Assembly (NCBI RefSeq): GCF_008704555.1 | Contig: NZ_CP023702.1 | Location: 3,038,001 to 3,102,000, forward strand | DNA length: 64,000 bases | Reading direction: 5' to 3' | Source of the DNA: Streptomyces nitrosporeus | Lineage (GTDB): Bacteria; Actinomycetota; Actinomycetes; Streptomycetales; Streptomycetaceae | Shown here: in pieces, positions 47,241 to 56,559 of the stretch | Layout: each line of letters begins with the position of its first letter | Position numbering within the stretch: the first letter of the stretch is position 1 | The notes under the pieces: generated by a model | What the model was told of the DNA's origin: nothing | Database searches by the model: none | The model's input: only the letters and a program-made list of their open reading frames with translations | Made by a program: the position numbers and the translations under genes

Positions 47241-48440
47241 ATGTCCCTGGTGCGATCACTCGGGAAAGCGACGACTTCTCTCAACAACTTCAAAGGCGCC
47301 ACCCAGGGGGCCGAAAGGGCGGCGAGTGGCCTCCAGGGCAAGGTCAACGCCGGTGACCGCGGACTCAAAAATCTCAAGACCTCCGCCCAGGGCTCCGCCC
47401 GCGAGCTCACCGGCATCCAGCGCGCCGCCGACAAGGCCGAGCGCTCGATGGCCAAGGCCGGCAAGACCGGTCAGAAGAGCGGCACCCAGGTCGGGAAGTT
47501 CAAGTCCGGGGCCGACAAGGCGTCCAAGGGCATGAAGGGGCTCAACAAGTCGATGAAGGGCAACCTCGTCGGCCAGTTGCTGTCCCTGCTCGCCCCGCTG
47601 GTCGAGAAGGTGGTCGAGATGGCCACCCGCTCGAAGACCATGCAGAAGGTCCTCAAGGTCGCCTTCGACGCCATCAAGAAGGTCATCAGCTCGGTCATGA
47701 AGGTCGTCGGGCCGATCATGAAGAAGGCCGGCGAGCTGATCAAGAAGGTCTGGGACGGCATCAAGAAGGCGATCACCGTCGTCATCAAGGCCGTCGCCAA
47801 GGTCATCACGACCTACTTCAACGCCTGGAAGAAGATCATCACGACGGTGATGAACGCCGTCAAGAAGGTCATCTCCAGCGTCTGGAACGGCATCAAGAAG
47901 GTCATCTCACCGGTCGTCAACTGGATCCGCGACGTCATCCCCAAGGCCTTCAGCAAGGTCAAGGAGAAGCTGTCCAGCATCTGGGGCGGGCTGAAGGGCA
48001 TCGCGGGCCGGGCCTTCGACAAGATCAAGGGGGCGGTGAAGGGCCCGATCAACTCCGTGATCCGGCTCATCAACTCCGCGATCGACAAGCTCAACCGCAT
48101 CAAGGTCTCGATCCCGGGCTGGGTCCCGGGCGTCGGCGGCAAGACCTTCGGCATCAGCCTGCCGAAGATCCCGCAGCTGGCGGCCGGCGGCATCGTGGCA
48201 CCGCGCAACGGCGGTGTGCACGCCATCGTCGCCGAGGCCGGTGAGGCCGAGGCCGTGCTGCCGCTGTCCAAGCTGGACCGGCTGCTGCGGCACACCGCCC
48301 GCCGGGCCAGGGCCGACTCGGTCAACGCCACGGCCGGAGCGGTGGCCGGCTTCCAGATCGAGAACTACTACGAGGCGTCCACGGCCGACCTCCAGGAGAC
48401 GGCCACCGCCCTGCTGTTCCTGTCCAAGGCGCGCGGATGA
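47241..48440 (+). CDS. Tape-measure protein 1 (short)
   Basis: 399 aa, ATG with AGAGG upstream. Ala/Lys/Gly-rich helical N-terminal part, a hydrophobic membrane-active middle with repeated IKKVIS and WNGIKKVIS-like units (about 125-240), and the tape-measure C-terminal hallmark AAGGIVAPRNGGVHAIVAEA then GEAEAVLPLSKLDRL. Length would set a tube of about 60 nm at 1.5 angstrom per residue. Ends in ATGA overlap with its paralogue. Confidence 0.82.
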   Translation: MSLVRSLGKATTSLNNFKGATQGAERAASGLQGKVNAGDRGLKNLKTSAQGSARELTGIQRAADKAERSMAKAGKTGQKSGTQVGKFKSGADKASKGMKGLNKSMKGNLVGQLLSLLAPLVEKVVEMATRSKTMQKVLKVAFDAIKKVISSVMKVVGPIMKKAGELIKKVWDGIKKAITVVIKAVAKVITTYFNAWKKIITTVMNAVKKVISSVWNGIKKVISPVVNWIRDVIPKAFSKVKEKLSSIWGGLKGIAGRAFDKIKGAVKGPINSVIRLINSAIDKLNRIKVSIPGWVPGVGGKTFGISLPKIPQLAAGGIVAPRNGGVHAIVAEAGEAEAVLPLSKLDRLLRHTARRARADSVNATAGAVAGFQIENYYEASTADLQETATALLFLSKARG

Positions 48441-49720
48441 GCGCCATGGCCCTCCGGCCCGGTACGGACCCGCTCGCGGGGGTCGCCGGAGCGCTGGGTT
48501 CCTTCCGCGGGCAGCTCACCGGCGCCTCACGGGCCATACGCACCGCCGCGCAGAACATCGGCCGGGCCGGAACAGCCGCCGGCCGGATCAAGGGCTCCGC
48601 CGCCGCGGCCGGCACCCAGCTCCGGCAGCTCAGAACCGGTGCGGACAAGGCCGGGAAGTCCCTCACCAAGACGGGCAGGACCGCCGGCCGGACGGCGACC
48701 CAGCTGCGTACCGGCTCCTCCAAGGCCCGTGCCACCGTCGCACCGCTCACCTCCGTCGCCACCGAGGGCGCCGCCTTCAGCGGCCTCGCCGGCACGCTCG
48801 GCAAGGGCTCGGGCACGGTGTCCAAGCTGATGGGGCTCTTCGGCGGCGCGCTCACCGTCGCCTCCGGTGCGATGACCGCCGTCAACGTCGCCATGCGCGC
48901 CAACCCGCTCGGGTTCGTCCTCGGCCTGGTCGCCCCGCTCGTCGGCTACCTCATCGAGTACGCGCTCAACTCGCAGACCGGCCAGAAGATCGTGAAGCAG
49001 GTCTTCGACCAGGTCCTCAAGGTGTTCCAGACCATCTCCAAGTTCCTGGGACCCGTCCTCAAGGCGTACGCCACCGTGATCTCGGCCTACTTCAAGGCCG
49101 CGTTCGCGGTCGTCACCGCGGTCCTGAACGTCGTGGGCGCCGTCCTGTCCAAGGGCTTCAACGGCACCCGGTCCGCCGTCACCTCCGCCACCGACGCCGT
49201 GACCGGCCTCATCCGCCGGGCCTGGAGCGGCTTCCGCACGGTCATCCAGCCCGTCCTGGACTGGATCACCCGGAAGATCCCCGACATGTTCACCCGGGTC
49301 AAGGACGCCATGTCCAAGACCCTGGACGGCATCGGCCGCTTCGTCAGCACCGGCATGCAGGGCGTCATGGCCGCCGTCACCGGGCCGGTCAAGGCGCTGA
49401 TCTCCTTCGCCAACTGGGTCATCGACGGCCTCAACAAGCTCAGCTTCAACTTCTTCGGAAAGAAGTTCGGAGTCGACCTTCCCAAGATCCCCCAGCTCGC
49501 CGAGGGCGGCGTCGTCCAGCCCGCCGGGCCGGCCGGCGCCCCGTCCGTGCTGCCGCTGTCCGCGCTCAGCCGGCTGCGCCCCGCCGAGGCCGCGCCACGC
49601 ACGAGCGGCCCCACCGGTCCGACGGACCGCTCCCGGCTGCGCGCCTACCACGCCGCCGAGGGCAACGGGCCGCTCGCCGTCGCCACCGACCTGCTGTTCC
49701 TGCACGGAGCGGCGGCATGA
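48437..49720 (+). CDS. Tape-measure protein 2 (paralogue)
   Basis: 427 aa, starts within the stop of tape measure 1. Same plan: Ala/Thr-rich N-terminus, hydrophobic centre (LGFVLGLVAPLVGYLIEYAL), long amphipathic helices, and the shared C-terminal LPKIPQLAEGGVVQPAGPAG ... VLPLSALSRLRP and LLFLHGAAA (tape measure 1: LPKIPQLAAGGIV, LLFLSKARG). Two full tape-measure-like genes in tandem is unusual; either they act together or one is an alternative. Confidence 0.8.
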   Translation: MSAMALRPGTDPLAGVAGALGSFRGQLTGASRAIRTAAQNIGRAGTAAGRIKGSAAAAGTQLRQLRTGADKAGKSLTKTGRTAGRTATQLRTGSSKARATVAPLTSVATEGAAFSGLAGTLGKGSGTVSKLMGLFGGALTVASGAMTAVNVAMRANPLGFVLGLVAPLVGYLIEYALNSQTGQKIVKQVFDQVLKVFQTISKFLGPVLKAYATVISAYFKAAFAVVTAVLNVVGAVLSKGFNGTRSAVTSATDAVTGLIRRAWSGFRTVIQPVLDWITRKIPDMFTRVKDAMSKTLDGIGRFVSTGMQGVMAAVTGPVKALISFANWVIDGLNKLSFNFFGKKFGVDLPKIPQLAEGGVVQPAGPAGAPSVLPLSALSRLRPAEAAPRTSGPTGPTDRSRLRAYHAAEGNGPLAVATDLLFLHGAAA

Positions 49721-49762
49721 GCACCCCACCGCCCCACGACTGAAGCGAGGTGACGGCCCCTC

Positions 49763-50707
49763 ATGGCCGAGACCACAACCCCATACGCCCAGGAGGCCGC
49801 ACCCGGCTCACTGATCACCCGCGACGGGCAGATCCAGTGGGCCGGACTGCTGATGGGCCCCGGTACGCCGTACGAGATCGACCGCACCGGTATCACCGGC
49901 TGGGACGACCTGCCGGTCCTCGACACCGGGGACATCACCCGCCCCGACCAGCACGGCGCCTGGCCCGGTGCCCGCTGGGCACAGCCCCGGCTCGTCGGCG
50001 CGTCCGTCTGGCTGCTGCCCCGGACCGCCGGGCAGATCCCCGGCGTCCTCGCCGCCTTCCGCTCCGCCACCGGCGCCGACGGCGGCGAGCAGTGGCTGGC
50101 CGTGCGGCTGCACGGCGAGACGCTGGCCGTACGGGCCCGGGTCAGCCGCCGTGTCGTACCGCAGGACCGGTCCTTCGTGGTGCACGGCGCCTCCAAGGCC
50201 AGCCTCCAGTGGACCGCCACCGACCCGCGCCGGTTCGGGTCGGTCCTGCGGGAAACGCGGGCCACGCTGCCCGTCATGGAGCCGGGCCTGGACTGGCCGG
50301 CCGAGCCCGGGGCCGCCGGGATGGGACTGGAGTGGCCCCTGGAATGGGGGGCGACCGGTGCCGCGGGCACCTGCACCGCCGTCAACGGCGGCGCGGCTGC
50401 GGCCCATCCGGTGATCGAGTTCCGCGGCCCGCTGCGCCGCCCGACACTGACCCGGCTCCGCGACGGCCGGCGGCTCCAGTACGACATCGTGCTGGGCCCC
50501 CAGGACGTGCTGACGGTGGACACCGAGTCCGGCACGGTGCTGCTCAACGCCACCGCTTCCCGGCTCTACACCGCGTCCCCCGCCTCGGTGCCCGAGCAGC
50601 TGTTCCAGCTGGCCCCGGGCAGTACGGAGCTCGCCTTCCGCTCCGACGACGCCACCCCCGACCCCCGGGCCTCCGCCACCCTGCGCTGGCGCGACGCCCA
50701 CTGGTGA
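49763..50707 (+). CDS. Distal tail protein (Dit-like)
   Basis: 314 aa. N-terminal region GQIQWAGLLMGPGTPYEIDR then GITGWDDLPVLDTGDITRPD, like siphoviral Dit/tail-tip proteins; the middle has a beta sandwich and the C-terminal part a galectin-like insertion. Located just after the tape measures, where Dit is expected. It should form the ring linking tube to baseplate. Confidence 0.78.
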   Translation: MAETTTPYAQEAAPGSLITRDGQIQWAGLLMGPGTPYEIDRTGITGWDDLPVLDTGDITRPDQHGAWPGARWAQPRLVGASVWLLPRTAGQIPGVLAAFRSATGADGGEQWLAVRLHGETLAVRARVSRRVVPQDRSFVVHGASKASLQWTATDPRRFGSVLRETRATLPVMEPGLDWPAEPGAAGMGLEWPLEWGATGAAGTCTAVNGGAAAAHPVIEFRGPLRRPTLTRLRDGRRLQYDIVLGPQDVLTVDTESGTVLLNATASRLYTASPASVPEQLFQLAPGSTELAFRSDDATPDPRASATLRWRDAHW

Positions 50708-50754
50708 CCTCGCGGGTCACGACCGACACCCCCATCACTTCTCAGGAGGACAAC

Positions 50755-51954
50755 ATGCCCGTACGCAGTGCCTGGCTCGTCAACCGCACCGAGACCGAGA
50801 CCGGTCAGTCCCGGGCCGACACCCGGCTCTCCCCCGTCGGCACCATGGCCCCCAACGGGGCGCTGACCACCACCAGCGGGGTGATCCCGGGCTCCACCGG
50901 CGGCGAGTACCTGATGTCGGCCCTCTACGTCTTCGGCGAGAACGCCGGGATGAGGGCCACCGTCTCGCCGGGCCGCGCGGTGATCCAGGGCCGCGAGCCG
51001 GCCGGCGCCTACCCGGTCGTCCTCACCGACTACACCGAGGTGACCTTCGACGACGGGGACGCCACCAACCCGCGTATCGACCTGGTGGTCCTGCGCGTGC
51101 ACGACGCCCAGTCCGACGGCGGGAACCGTACGGAGGCCGTCCTGGAGGTCCTCGTGGGCAAGCCGGGCGCCACCCCCGAGCCGCCGCAGGTCCCGGAGGC
51201 CTCGCTGCCGCTCGCCCGGGTCACCGTGCCCGCGGGCGCCTCGGTGGGCACCGGCGGCATCCCCTGGGCGGACGCGGTGTACGACCTGCGGGTGTCGACG
51301 GTCGCCGTCGGCGGCATCCTCGCCGACTCCTGGAACCGCGACACACCCGGCGGCTACCCGGGCCAGTACCGCGACACCTCCAGCGCCCTCCAGCGCTGGG
51401 ACGGGACCCGCTGGGCGAGCTACCCCCGCGAGACCGGCGGCATCGCCCCGCAGGACGCCCTCGCGGCGGGCGAGTACACCGGCCAGTACCGCGACGAGGC
51501 CGGGCGGCTCCAGCGCTGGGACGGCACCGTCTGGCGGCCGGCCGTCCCGTCCTCCGCGTTCGCGTTCAACAACGACGGCGGCTACTGCTCCACCACCGCC
51601 TGGGTCGAGGCGGTGGACGACACGAAGGGGCCCACGCTCATCGCCACCTTCACCGCACCGGTGTCGGGCGCGGTCCTGGTGACCGTCGGATTCATGGGCA
51701 ACACCGGGATCGACAACAGGTGGTCACGGATGAGCGCCACCATCCGCAAGGAGAGCACCCTGGTCCTGGAGCCCCACGAGACCCGCTCCGCGATCGTCTC
51801 GTCCAAGGTCCTCACCTCGGTGTCCACCACGTTCCCCGTCACCGGGCTCCAGCCCGGCACGGTCTACACGGCCGTCTCCGCCTACTCCTCGTCGGCGACC
51901 GACAACAAGGGCTGGTACGACAACCGTTTCGTCCGCGTCGACCCGTTCGTGTGA
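50755..51954 (+). CDS. Upper baseplate/tail-tip protein
   Basis: 399 aa, AGGAGG ribosome-binding site. A beta-rich head (MPVRSAWLVNRTETETGQSR, GVIPGSTGGEYLMSALYVFG), a region recalling phage BppU-like upper baseplate parts (VSPGRAVIQGREPAGAYPVV) and two tandem repeats of GQYRD...LQRWDGT-W (about 205-265). The C-terminal domain (about 275-399) is beta-structured and may bind a ligand. Exact family uncertain. Confidence 0.68.
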   Translation: MPVRSAWLVNRTETETGQSRADTRLSPVGTMAPNGALTTTSGVIPGSTGGEYLMSALYVFGENAGMRATVSPGRAVIQGREPAGAYPVVLTDYTEVTFDDGDATNPRIDLVVLRVHDAQSDGGNRTEAVLEVLVGKPGATPEPPQVPEASLPLARVTVPAGASVGTGGIPWADAVYDLRVSTVAVGGILADSWNRDTPGGYPGQYRDTSSALQRWDGTRWASYPRETGGIAPQDALAAGEYTGQYRDEAGRLQRWDGTVWRPAVPSSAFAFNNDGGYCSTTAWVEAVDDTKGPTLIATFTAPVSGAVLVTVGFMGNTGIDNRWSRMSATIRKESTLVLEPHETRSAIVSSKVLTSVSTTFPVTGLQPGTVYTAVSAYSSSATDNKGWYDNRFVRVDPFV

Positions 51955-51962
51955 GGCAGCAG

Positions 51963-53069
51963 ATGACCCCGTCCGTCACCACGCCCGTCTACCGGGCGCT
52001 CTTCTGCGACCTGCGCACCGACCGCCTGCTGGACGTGCTGCCGCTCACGGAGACCAAGTTCGACGACTACATAGGCAAGCCCGGGTCGCTCACCGCCAAC
52101 GTCCCCCTGCCCGGGGGCGCGCTGGCGGCCCGGGCGCGGGCCGCGCTCCAGCCCGGCCGCACCGCGGTCTGGCTGGAGCGCGACGGTGACATCTGGTGGG
52201 GCGGGATCCTGTGGACCTGCACACCGGTCGCCGACGAACAGGGCCGGATCCAGGTGCAGTTCCAGGCCGGCACGTTCGACTCGTACCTGGACCACCGCAT
52301 CCTCTCCGACAGCCTGGCGGGCACCGGCACGGACCAGTTCGACATCGTCCGCGACCTGATCACCCACACCCAGGAACAGCCCGGCGGAGACATCGGCATC
52401 AGCCCGGGACACGGCCGGTCCGGGGTGGTCCGGGACTACGCCTACGCCTATTCCGCGCTCGCCCGCATCCGTGAACTGATCGACAAACTGGGTCAGTTGA
52501 GCGACGGGTTCGAGTGGCGCATCCACTGCTACCGGGACTCCGAGGGCCGGCGGGTCAAGCGCCTCCAGCTCGGCCACCCGAAGATCCGTACCGGGCACAG
52601 CGACATCGTGCTGGACCACCCCGGCCAGGTCCTCACCTACAGCCTGCCGACGGACTCCACCGTGCAGGCCAACGTCTGGGTCGCCCGGGGCGACTCCGAC
52701 AACACCGACCAGTCCCAGGAGTCCCAGCCGCTCACCGTCAGGGAGGTCTCCCCGGGCGACCTGGAGGCCGGCTGGCCCCGGCTGGAGCTCACCTCCGACC
52801 ACAGCGGTGTCACGGACGAGGCGACCCTGCGCTCGCTGGCCCGCGCCGAACTGGTCCGGCAGAACCGCCCCGAGGTCATCCCGGAGCTGACCGTGCTGCT
52901 GGACGGCCGGATCACCCCGGCCCTCCTCGGGGCCCGCATCCGGCTGCGGATCCACGACCTGTGGCACCACGAGGGGCTCGACGCCGCCTACCGGATCGTC
53001 GGTATCGCCGTCACCCCGCCCCAGCGCACCAAGGCCGAGACCGCCGTCCTCTACCTGGAAGGAGCGTGA
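51963..53069 (+). CDS. Gp37-like baseplate hub protein
   Basis: 368 aa from the ATG at 51963. Recurrent in actinobacterial tails as the siphovirus ReqiPepy6 Gp37-like family: YRALFCDLRTDRLLDVLPLT, WLERDGDIWWGGILWTCTPV, FDSYLDHRILSDSLAG, and a C-terminal IRLRIHDLWHHEGLDAAYRI. Such proteins form the tip hub next to Dit. Starts 8 nt after the preceding stop. Confidence 0.8.
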   Translation: MTPSVTTPVYRALFCDLRTDRLLDVLPLTETKFDDYIGKPGSLTANVPLPGGALAARARAALQPGRTAVWLERDGDIWWGGILWTCTPVADEQGRIQVQFQAGTFDSYLDHRILSDSLAGTGTDQFDIVRDLITHTQEQPGGDIGISPGHGRSGVVRDYAYAYSALARIRELIDKLGQLSDGFEWRIHCYRDSEGRRVKRLQLGHPKIRTGHSDIVLDHPGQVLTYSLPTDSTVQANVWVARGDSDNTDQSQESQPLTVREVSPGDLEAGWPRLELTSDHSGVTDEATLRSLARAELVRQNRPEVIPELTVLLDGRITPALLGARIRLRIHDLWHHEGLDAAYRIVGIAVTPPQRTKAETAVLYLEGA

Positions 53070-53073
53070 CCCC

Positions 53074-53790
53074 GTGGCGATCATCCCCACCGATCTCCTC
53101 GACCGCATCCGTTCGCTGGAACGCCAGGTCAGGGAGCTGATGGGCAGCGCCAACACCACACCGGCGCTGAACCAGATCATGGGCGGCGAGGTCGTCATCG
53201 GCGACCAGGGCCGGCTGCGCGTACGCACCTCCGGCGACGAGGACCTGCTCTACCTGGGACGCGTCCAGCCGGACCGCGGCGAGGACGACCCGCAGCAGGG
53301 CTTCGTCGTACGCCGCGACGACGGCTCCCTCGCCCTGACCGTCTGGACGGCGTCCCCGGACACCCTGCCCGTCCAGCCGGTGCAGATCCTCGACCGCCGG
53401 GGCAACGTGGTCGTCGCCGACGACGCCGTCCAGGGCGGCCTGGCCCGCCCCTACATCCCGTACCCGCTGCCCGGCCCGGCCGGGGCAGCGCGCTGGGAGT
53501 CCACCGGATCGACCGAATGGACCACGCTCTACCAGGGCCCGGGCATCGTCCAGCACCCCCGGCTGCACTGCGTGGTCGCCGCCGAGGGCAGTACGGGCGC
53601 CGAGGTGCGGCTGTGTGTCGACGGCGTCCCGCTCGGCGGGACGGGCGGACCGGGCGGCGGCCTGACGGTCACCGAGCGGCTGCCCGCCGCCTTCGGCACC
53701 GCGGTCTCCTTCGAGATCCAGGCCAGGGTCGCGGCCGCCGGCGACACCCTGCGCTGCCGTCCGCTCGCCCTGTACGGCATCCAGTCCTGA
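53074..53790 (+). CDS. Small tail-tip protein
   Basis: 238 aa from GTG. N-terminal coiled coil (LLDRIRSLERQVRELMGS), a beta-strand section (GGEVVIGDQGRLRVRTSGDE) and a jelly-roll-like C-terminus. Found between hub and fibre genes of actinobacterial tails; I assign it no sharper role. Confidence 0.6.
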   Translation: MAIIPTDLLDRIRSLERQVRELMGSANTTPALNQIMGGEVVIGDQGRLRVRTSGDEDLLYLGRVQPDRGEDDPQQGFVVRRDDGSLALTVWTASPDTLPVQPVQILDRRGNVVVADDAVQGGLARPYIPYPLPGPAGAARWESTGSTEWTTLYQGPGIVQHPRLHCVVAAEGSTGAEVRLCVDGVPLGGTGGPGGGLTVTERLPAAFGTAVSFEIQARVAAAGDTLRCRPLALYGIQS

Positions 53791-53841
53791 CGCACCGCCG
53801 CGCCGGACGGCCACCCACCAACCACCGAGGAGGGCACCCGA

Positions 53842-55299
53842 GTGCTGCCTGAAAACATTCCCACCGTCACCGTCACCGCCCGCTACATGACCCCCGACGG
53901 CCGCCCGATGAGCGGCACCGTCGAGTTCCGGCCCCCGGCGCTCCTCACCCACGCCGAGGAGGACCTCTTCCTGGGCGGACCGACCCGGGCCACCCTCGAC
54001 GCGGAGGGCAGGATCAGCGTCGTCCTGCCCGCCACCGACGCCCCGGGCTGGAACCCCGCCACGTGGACGTACACCGTCACGGAGAAACTCGCCGGCCTCG
54101 CCCGCGGCGGACGCGCCTACCAGATCGTGCTGGCGTCGGACGTCCCCGCCGTGGACCTCGCCGACATCGCCCCGGCCGATCCGAACACCCCGCAGTACGT
54201 GGCCGTACCGGGGCCGGCGGGACCCGTCGGCGCACCCGGCCCCCAGGGCCCCGCCGGACCGGCCGGAGCGGTGCACTCCGTCAACGGACACACCGAGGCC
54301 GACATCGTCCTGGGCGCGGCGGACGTCTCGGCCCTCGCCTCCTCGGCGGCGGGCGCGCCCGGCGGGGTCGCCACCCTCGGCCCGGACGGGCTGGTACCGG
54401 CCGCCCAGCTGCCCGCGGGCGGCGGCGCCGTCGCCTCCGTCAACGGGCAGACCGGCGAGGTCCTGCTGACCGCGAACGACCTGGGCGCGCTGACCCAGGC
54501 GGCGGGCGACGCCCGCTACCTGCCGCTCGGCGGCGCCCCGGTCACCTCGGTCAACGGCCTCATCGGCGAGGTCGCCCTCTCCGCGTCGGACGTGTCCGCG
54601 GTACCGGCGGGCGAGGGGGTCCTGCGCACCGGGGCCCAGGAGATCGACGGTGCCAAGACCTTCCTCGTCCCGCCGTCCACCACGGCCGCCCCCACCACCG
54701 ACGACCAGCTGACCCGGCGCGGCTACGTGGACGCGGTCTCGGCGGCCGGCACCTGGACCCCCTCCTCGATGGGGTTCCGCGGCTGGGCGTTCGACCCGGC
54801 GGCGGGGGCCGCCCCCACCCCCCAGTACTGCATCAACGGCTGGGTGTACCTGATCGGCATCCCGCTGCACGCCCCCGCCACCGTCAAGAACGTGGTGTTC
54901 TACGTCCCGGGCTACGTCGGCGGAACCCTCAGCACCTCCTCCTACGCGGGCCTCTACACCGACGCCGGCACCCGGGTCGGGGTGACCGCCAACCTCACCA
55001 CCCTGATCCCCAAGACCGAGGGCGTGACCGTGGTCTGCCCGCTGTCGGCCGCGTACAGCGCGAAGGCGGGCAACTACTGGATCGGGCTCGTCGTCAACGG
55101 GCCCAGCCCCAACTCCAACGGCCCCGCCTTCCTGCGCGGCGCCCATGTGGGTGAGACGCCGGGCGGCAGCGCCCGGATGCCGGGCAAGTTCGTCCGCCAC
55201 GGCCGGCTGAGCACCACCGGCCAGACCTCGCTGCCCACCTCCTTCGCGCTCGACAAGGTGATGGACGACTCCAACGCGATCTGGGCAGCACTCTCCTGA
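53842..55299 (+). CDS. Tail fibre with collagen-like segment
   Basis: 485 aa from GTG. N-terminal beta domain; Gly-x-Y repeats at about 124-143 (GPAGPVGAPGPQGPAGPAG); then three SVNG-x-TGEV-x-L...DVSAL-type repeats common in fibre shafts; C-terminal domain about 310-485 (WTPSSMGFRGWAFDPAAGAA, YTDAGTRVGVTANLTTLIPK), likely receptor-binding. Probable specificity determinant of the particle. Confidence 0.82.
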   Translation: MLPENIPTVTVTARYMTPDGRPMSGTVEFRPPALLTHAEEDLFLGGPTRATLDAEGRISVVLPATDAPGWNPATWTYTVTEKLAGLARGGRAYQIVLASDVPAVDLADIAPADPNTPQYVAVPGPAGPVGAPGPQGPAGPAGAVHSVNGHTEADIVLGAADVSALASSAAGAPGGVATLGPDGLVPAAQLPAGGGAVASVNGQTGEVLLTANDLGALTQAAGDARYLPLGGAPVTSVNGLIGEVALSASDVSAVPAGEGVLRTGAQEIDGAKTFLVPPSTTAAPTTDDQLTRRGYVDAVSAAGTWTPSSMGFRGWAFDPAAGAAPTPQYCINGWVYLIGIPLHAPATVKNVVFYVPGYVGGTLSTSSYAGLYTDAGTRVGVTANLTTLIPKTEGVTVVCPLSAAYSAKAGNYWIGLVVNGPSPNSNGPAFLRGAHVGETPGGSARMPGKFVRHGRLSTTGQTSLPTSFALDKVMDDSNAIWAALS

Positions 55300-55311
55300 C
55301 GCACCCGTGCG

Positions 55312-55343
55312 AGGGGCCCCGCACCACCCGGTGCGGGGCCCCT
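55312..55343 (+). terminator. Stem-loop between fibre and endolysin genes
   Basis: AGGGGCCCCGCACC (55312-55325) and GGTGCGGGGCCCCT (55330-55343), 14-bp perfect stem, 4-nt loop, 12 nt past the fibre stop. Probably ends or attenuates the structural transcript before the lysis genes. Confidence 0.7.
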
Positions 55344-55382
55344 GCCGTACCCGTGTGCGCCGTACCGAAAGGAACCACATCC

Positions 55383-56300
55383 ATGGCCACCCCCCTGACC
55401 GCCGACCAGCTGCTCGCCGCGCTGCACGCCGAAGGCGTCACCGTCGTCGAGTACGCGGACTGGCGCACCCACAACCGCAACCACAAGGGCGCCTGGGGCC
55501 CCGTGAACGGCGTGATGATCCACCACACCGTCAGCAGCGGCACCGACGCGTCCGTGGAGCTCTGCTACAACGGCTACGCCGCGCTGCCGGGCCCGCTCTG
55601 CCACGGCGTCATCGACAAGTCCGGCACCGTCCACCTGGTCGGCAACGGCCGCGCCAACCACGCGGGGGGCGGCGACCCGGCCGTGCTCCAGCGGGTGATC
55701 GCGGAGGACTACGGCGACCGCCCGCCCGCCCCGCACGAACACGAGGGCAGCGCCGGCGCGGTCGACGGCAACGCCCGCTTCTACGGATTCGAGTGCGTCA
55801 ACCTCGGCGACGGCGAGGACCCCTGGCCGGCCGCCCAGCTCGACGCGATCGAACGCGTGTCGGCGGCGATCTGCCGGGCCCACGGCTGGACCGCGCGCAG
55901 CGTCATCGGCCACCTGGAGTGGTCCGACTGGAAGGTCGACCCGCGCGGCTTCACCATGCCCTCCCTGCGGAACCTCATCGCCACCCGGCTCGGCGCCCCG
56001 GCGAGCGGCGCCTCCACGGGCAAGCAGGCCGGCACGGCCCCCGCCCCCCGCTACCAGCCGTTCCCCGGTGCCTCCTTCTTCACCGGCCGCACCAGCTCCC
56101 CCGTCATCACCGCCATGGGCCGCCGGCTCGTCGCCGAGGGCTGCTCGTCCTACGCCGTCGGGCCGGGCCCCCGCTGGTCCGACGCGGACCGCCGTTCGTA
56201 CGCCGCCTGGCAGCGCAAGCTGGGTTTCCGGGGCGGCGACGCCGACGGCGTACCCGGCCGGACCTCCTGGAACGCCCTCAAGGTCCCCTACGCGAAGTGA
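55383..56300 (+). CDS. Endolysin: N-acetylmuramoyl-L-alanine amidase with peptidoglycan-binding domain
   Basis: 305 aa, ATG behind AAAGGA. PGRP/Amidase_2 domain about 20-200: GVMIHHTVSS (His47/48), HGVIDKSGTVHLVGNGRANH, GHLEWSDWKVDPRGF (His177, Lys184, Asp186). The C-terminal domain about 220-305 has the layout of actinophage peptidoglycan-binding modules (SPVITAMGRRLVAEGCSSYA, YAAWQRKLGFRGGDADGVPG). There is no signal peptide, so it needs a holin to reach the wall. Confidence 0.9.
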   Translation: MATPLTADQLLAALHAEGVTVVEYADWRTHNRNHKGAWGPVNGVMIHHTVSSGTDASVELCYNGYAALPGPLCHGVIDKSGTVHLVGNGRANHAGGGDPAVLQRVIAEDYGDRPPAPHEHEGSAGAVDGNARFYGFECVNLGDGEDPWPAAQLDAIERVSAAICRAHGWTARSVIGHLEWSDWKVDPRGFTMPSLRNLIATRLGAPASGASTGKQAGTAPAPRYQPFPGASFFTGRTSSPVITAMGRRLVAEGCSSYAVGPGPRWSDADRRSYAAWQRKLGFRGGDADGVPGRTSWNALKVPYAK

Positions 56301-56313
56301 GGAACCCCCAGCC

Positions 56314-56559
56314 ATGTCCGACGCCGCCCGCCGGACCGCCCGCACCGTGGTCCAGACCGCTCTCTCCCTTGCCGTGCTCCTGCCCGCGCTTGTCGACGCG
56401 GCCGGGCTCCCGGCGGCCCTGCCCTGGGTCGCCGGGACCCTGGCCGTCGCGGGGGCGCTGACCCGGGTGATGGCCGTGCCCGGGGTGCAGGCGCTGCTCC
56501 CCGGGTGGCTCCGCACCGGACCGCCCGGAAGCACGAACACCGGAACCGCCCATGAATGA
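56314..56559 (+). CDS. Holin-like membrane protein 1
   Basis: 81 aa, starts 13 nt after the endolysin stop. Two hydrophobic helices: VVQTALSLAVLLPALVDAAG and LPWVAGTLAVAGALTRVMAV, with short charged ends. Typical class II/phage r1t-type holin layout. It would permeabilise the membrane to release the endolysin. Confidence 0.75.
   Translation: MSDAARRTARTVVQTALSLAVLLPALVDAAGLPAALPWVAGTLAVAGALTRVMAVPGVQALLPGWLRTGPPGSTNTGTAHE

Noticed and set aside
53011..55380. Long minus-strand frame opposite the tail fibre and neighbouring tail genes
   Set aside because: Arg/Gly-rich shadow without domains; the plus strand has coherent tail proteins with ribosome-binding sites.
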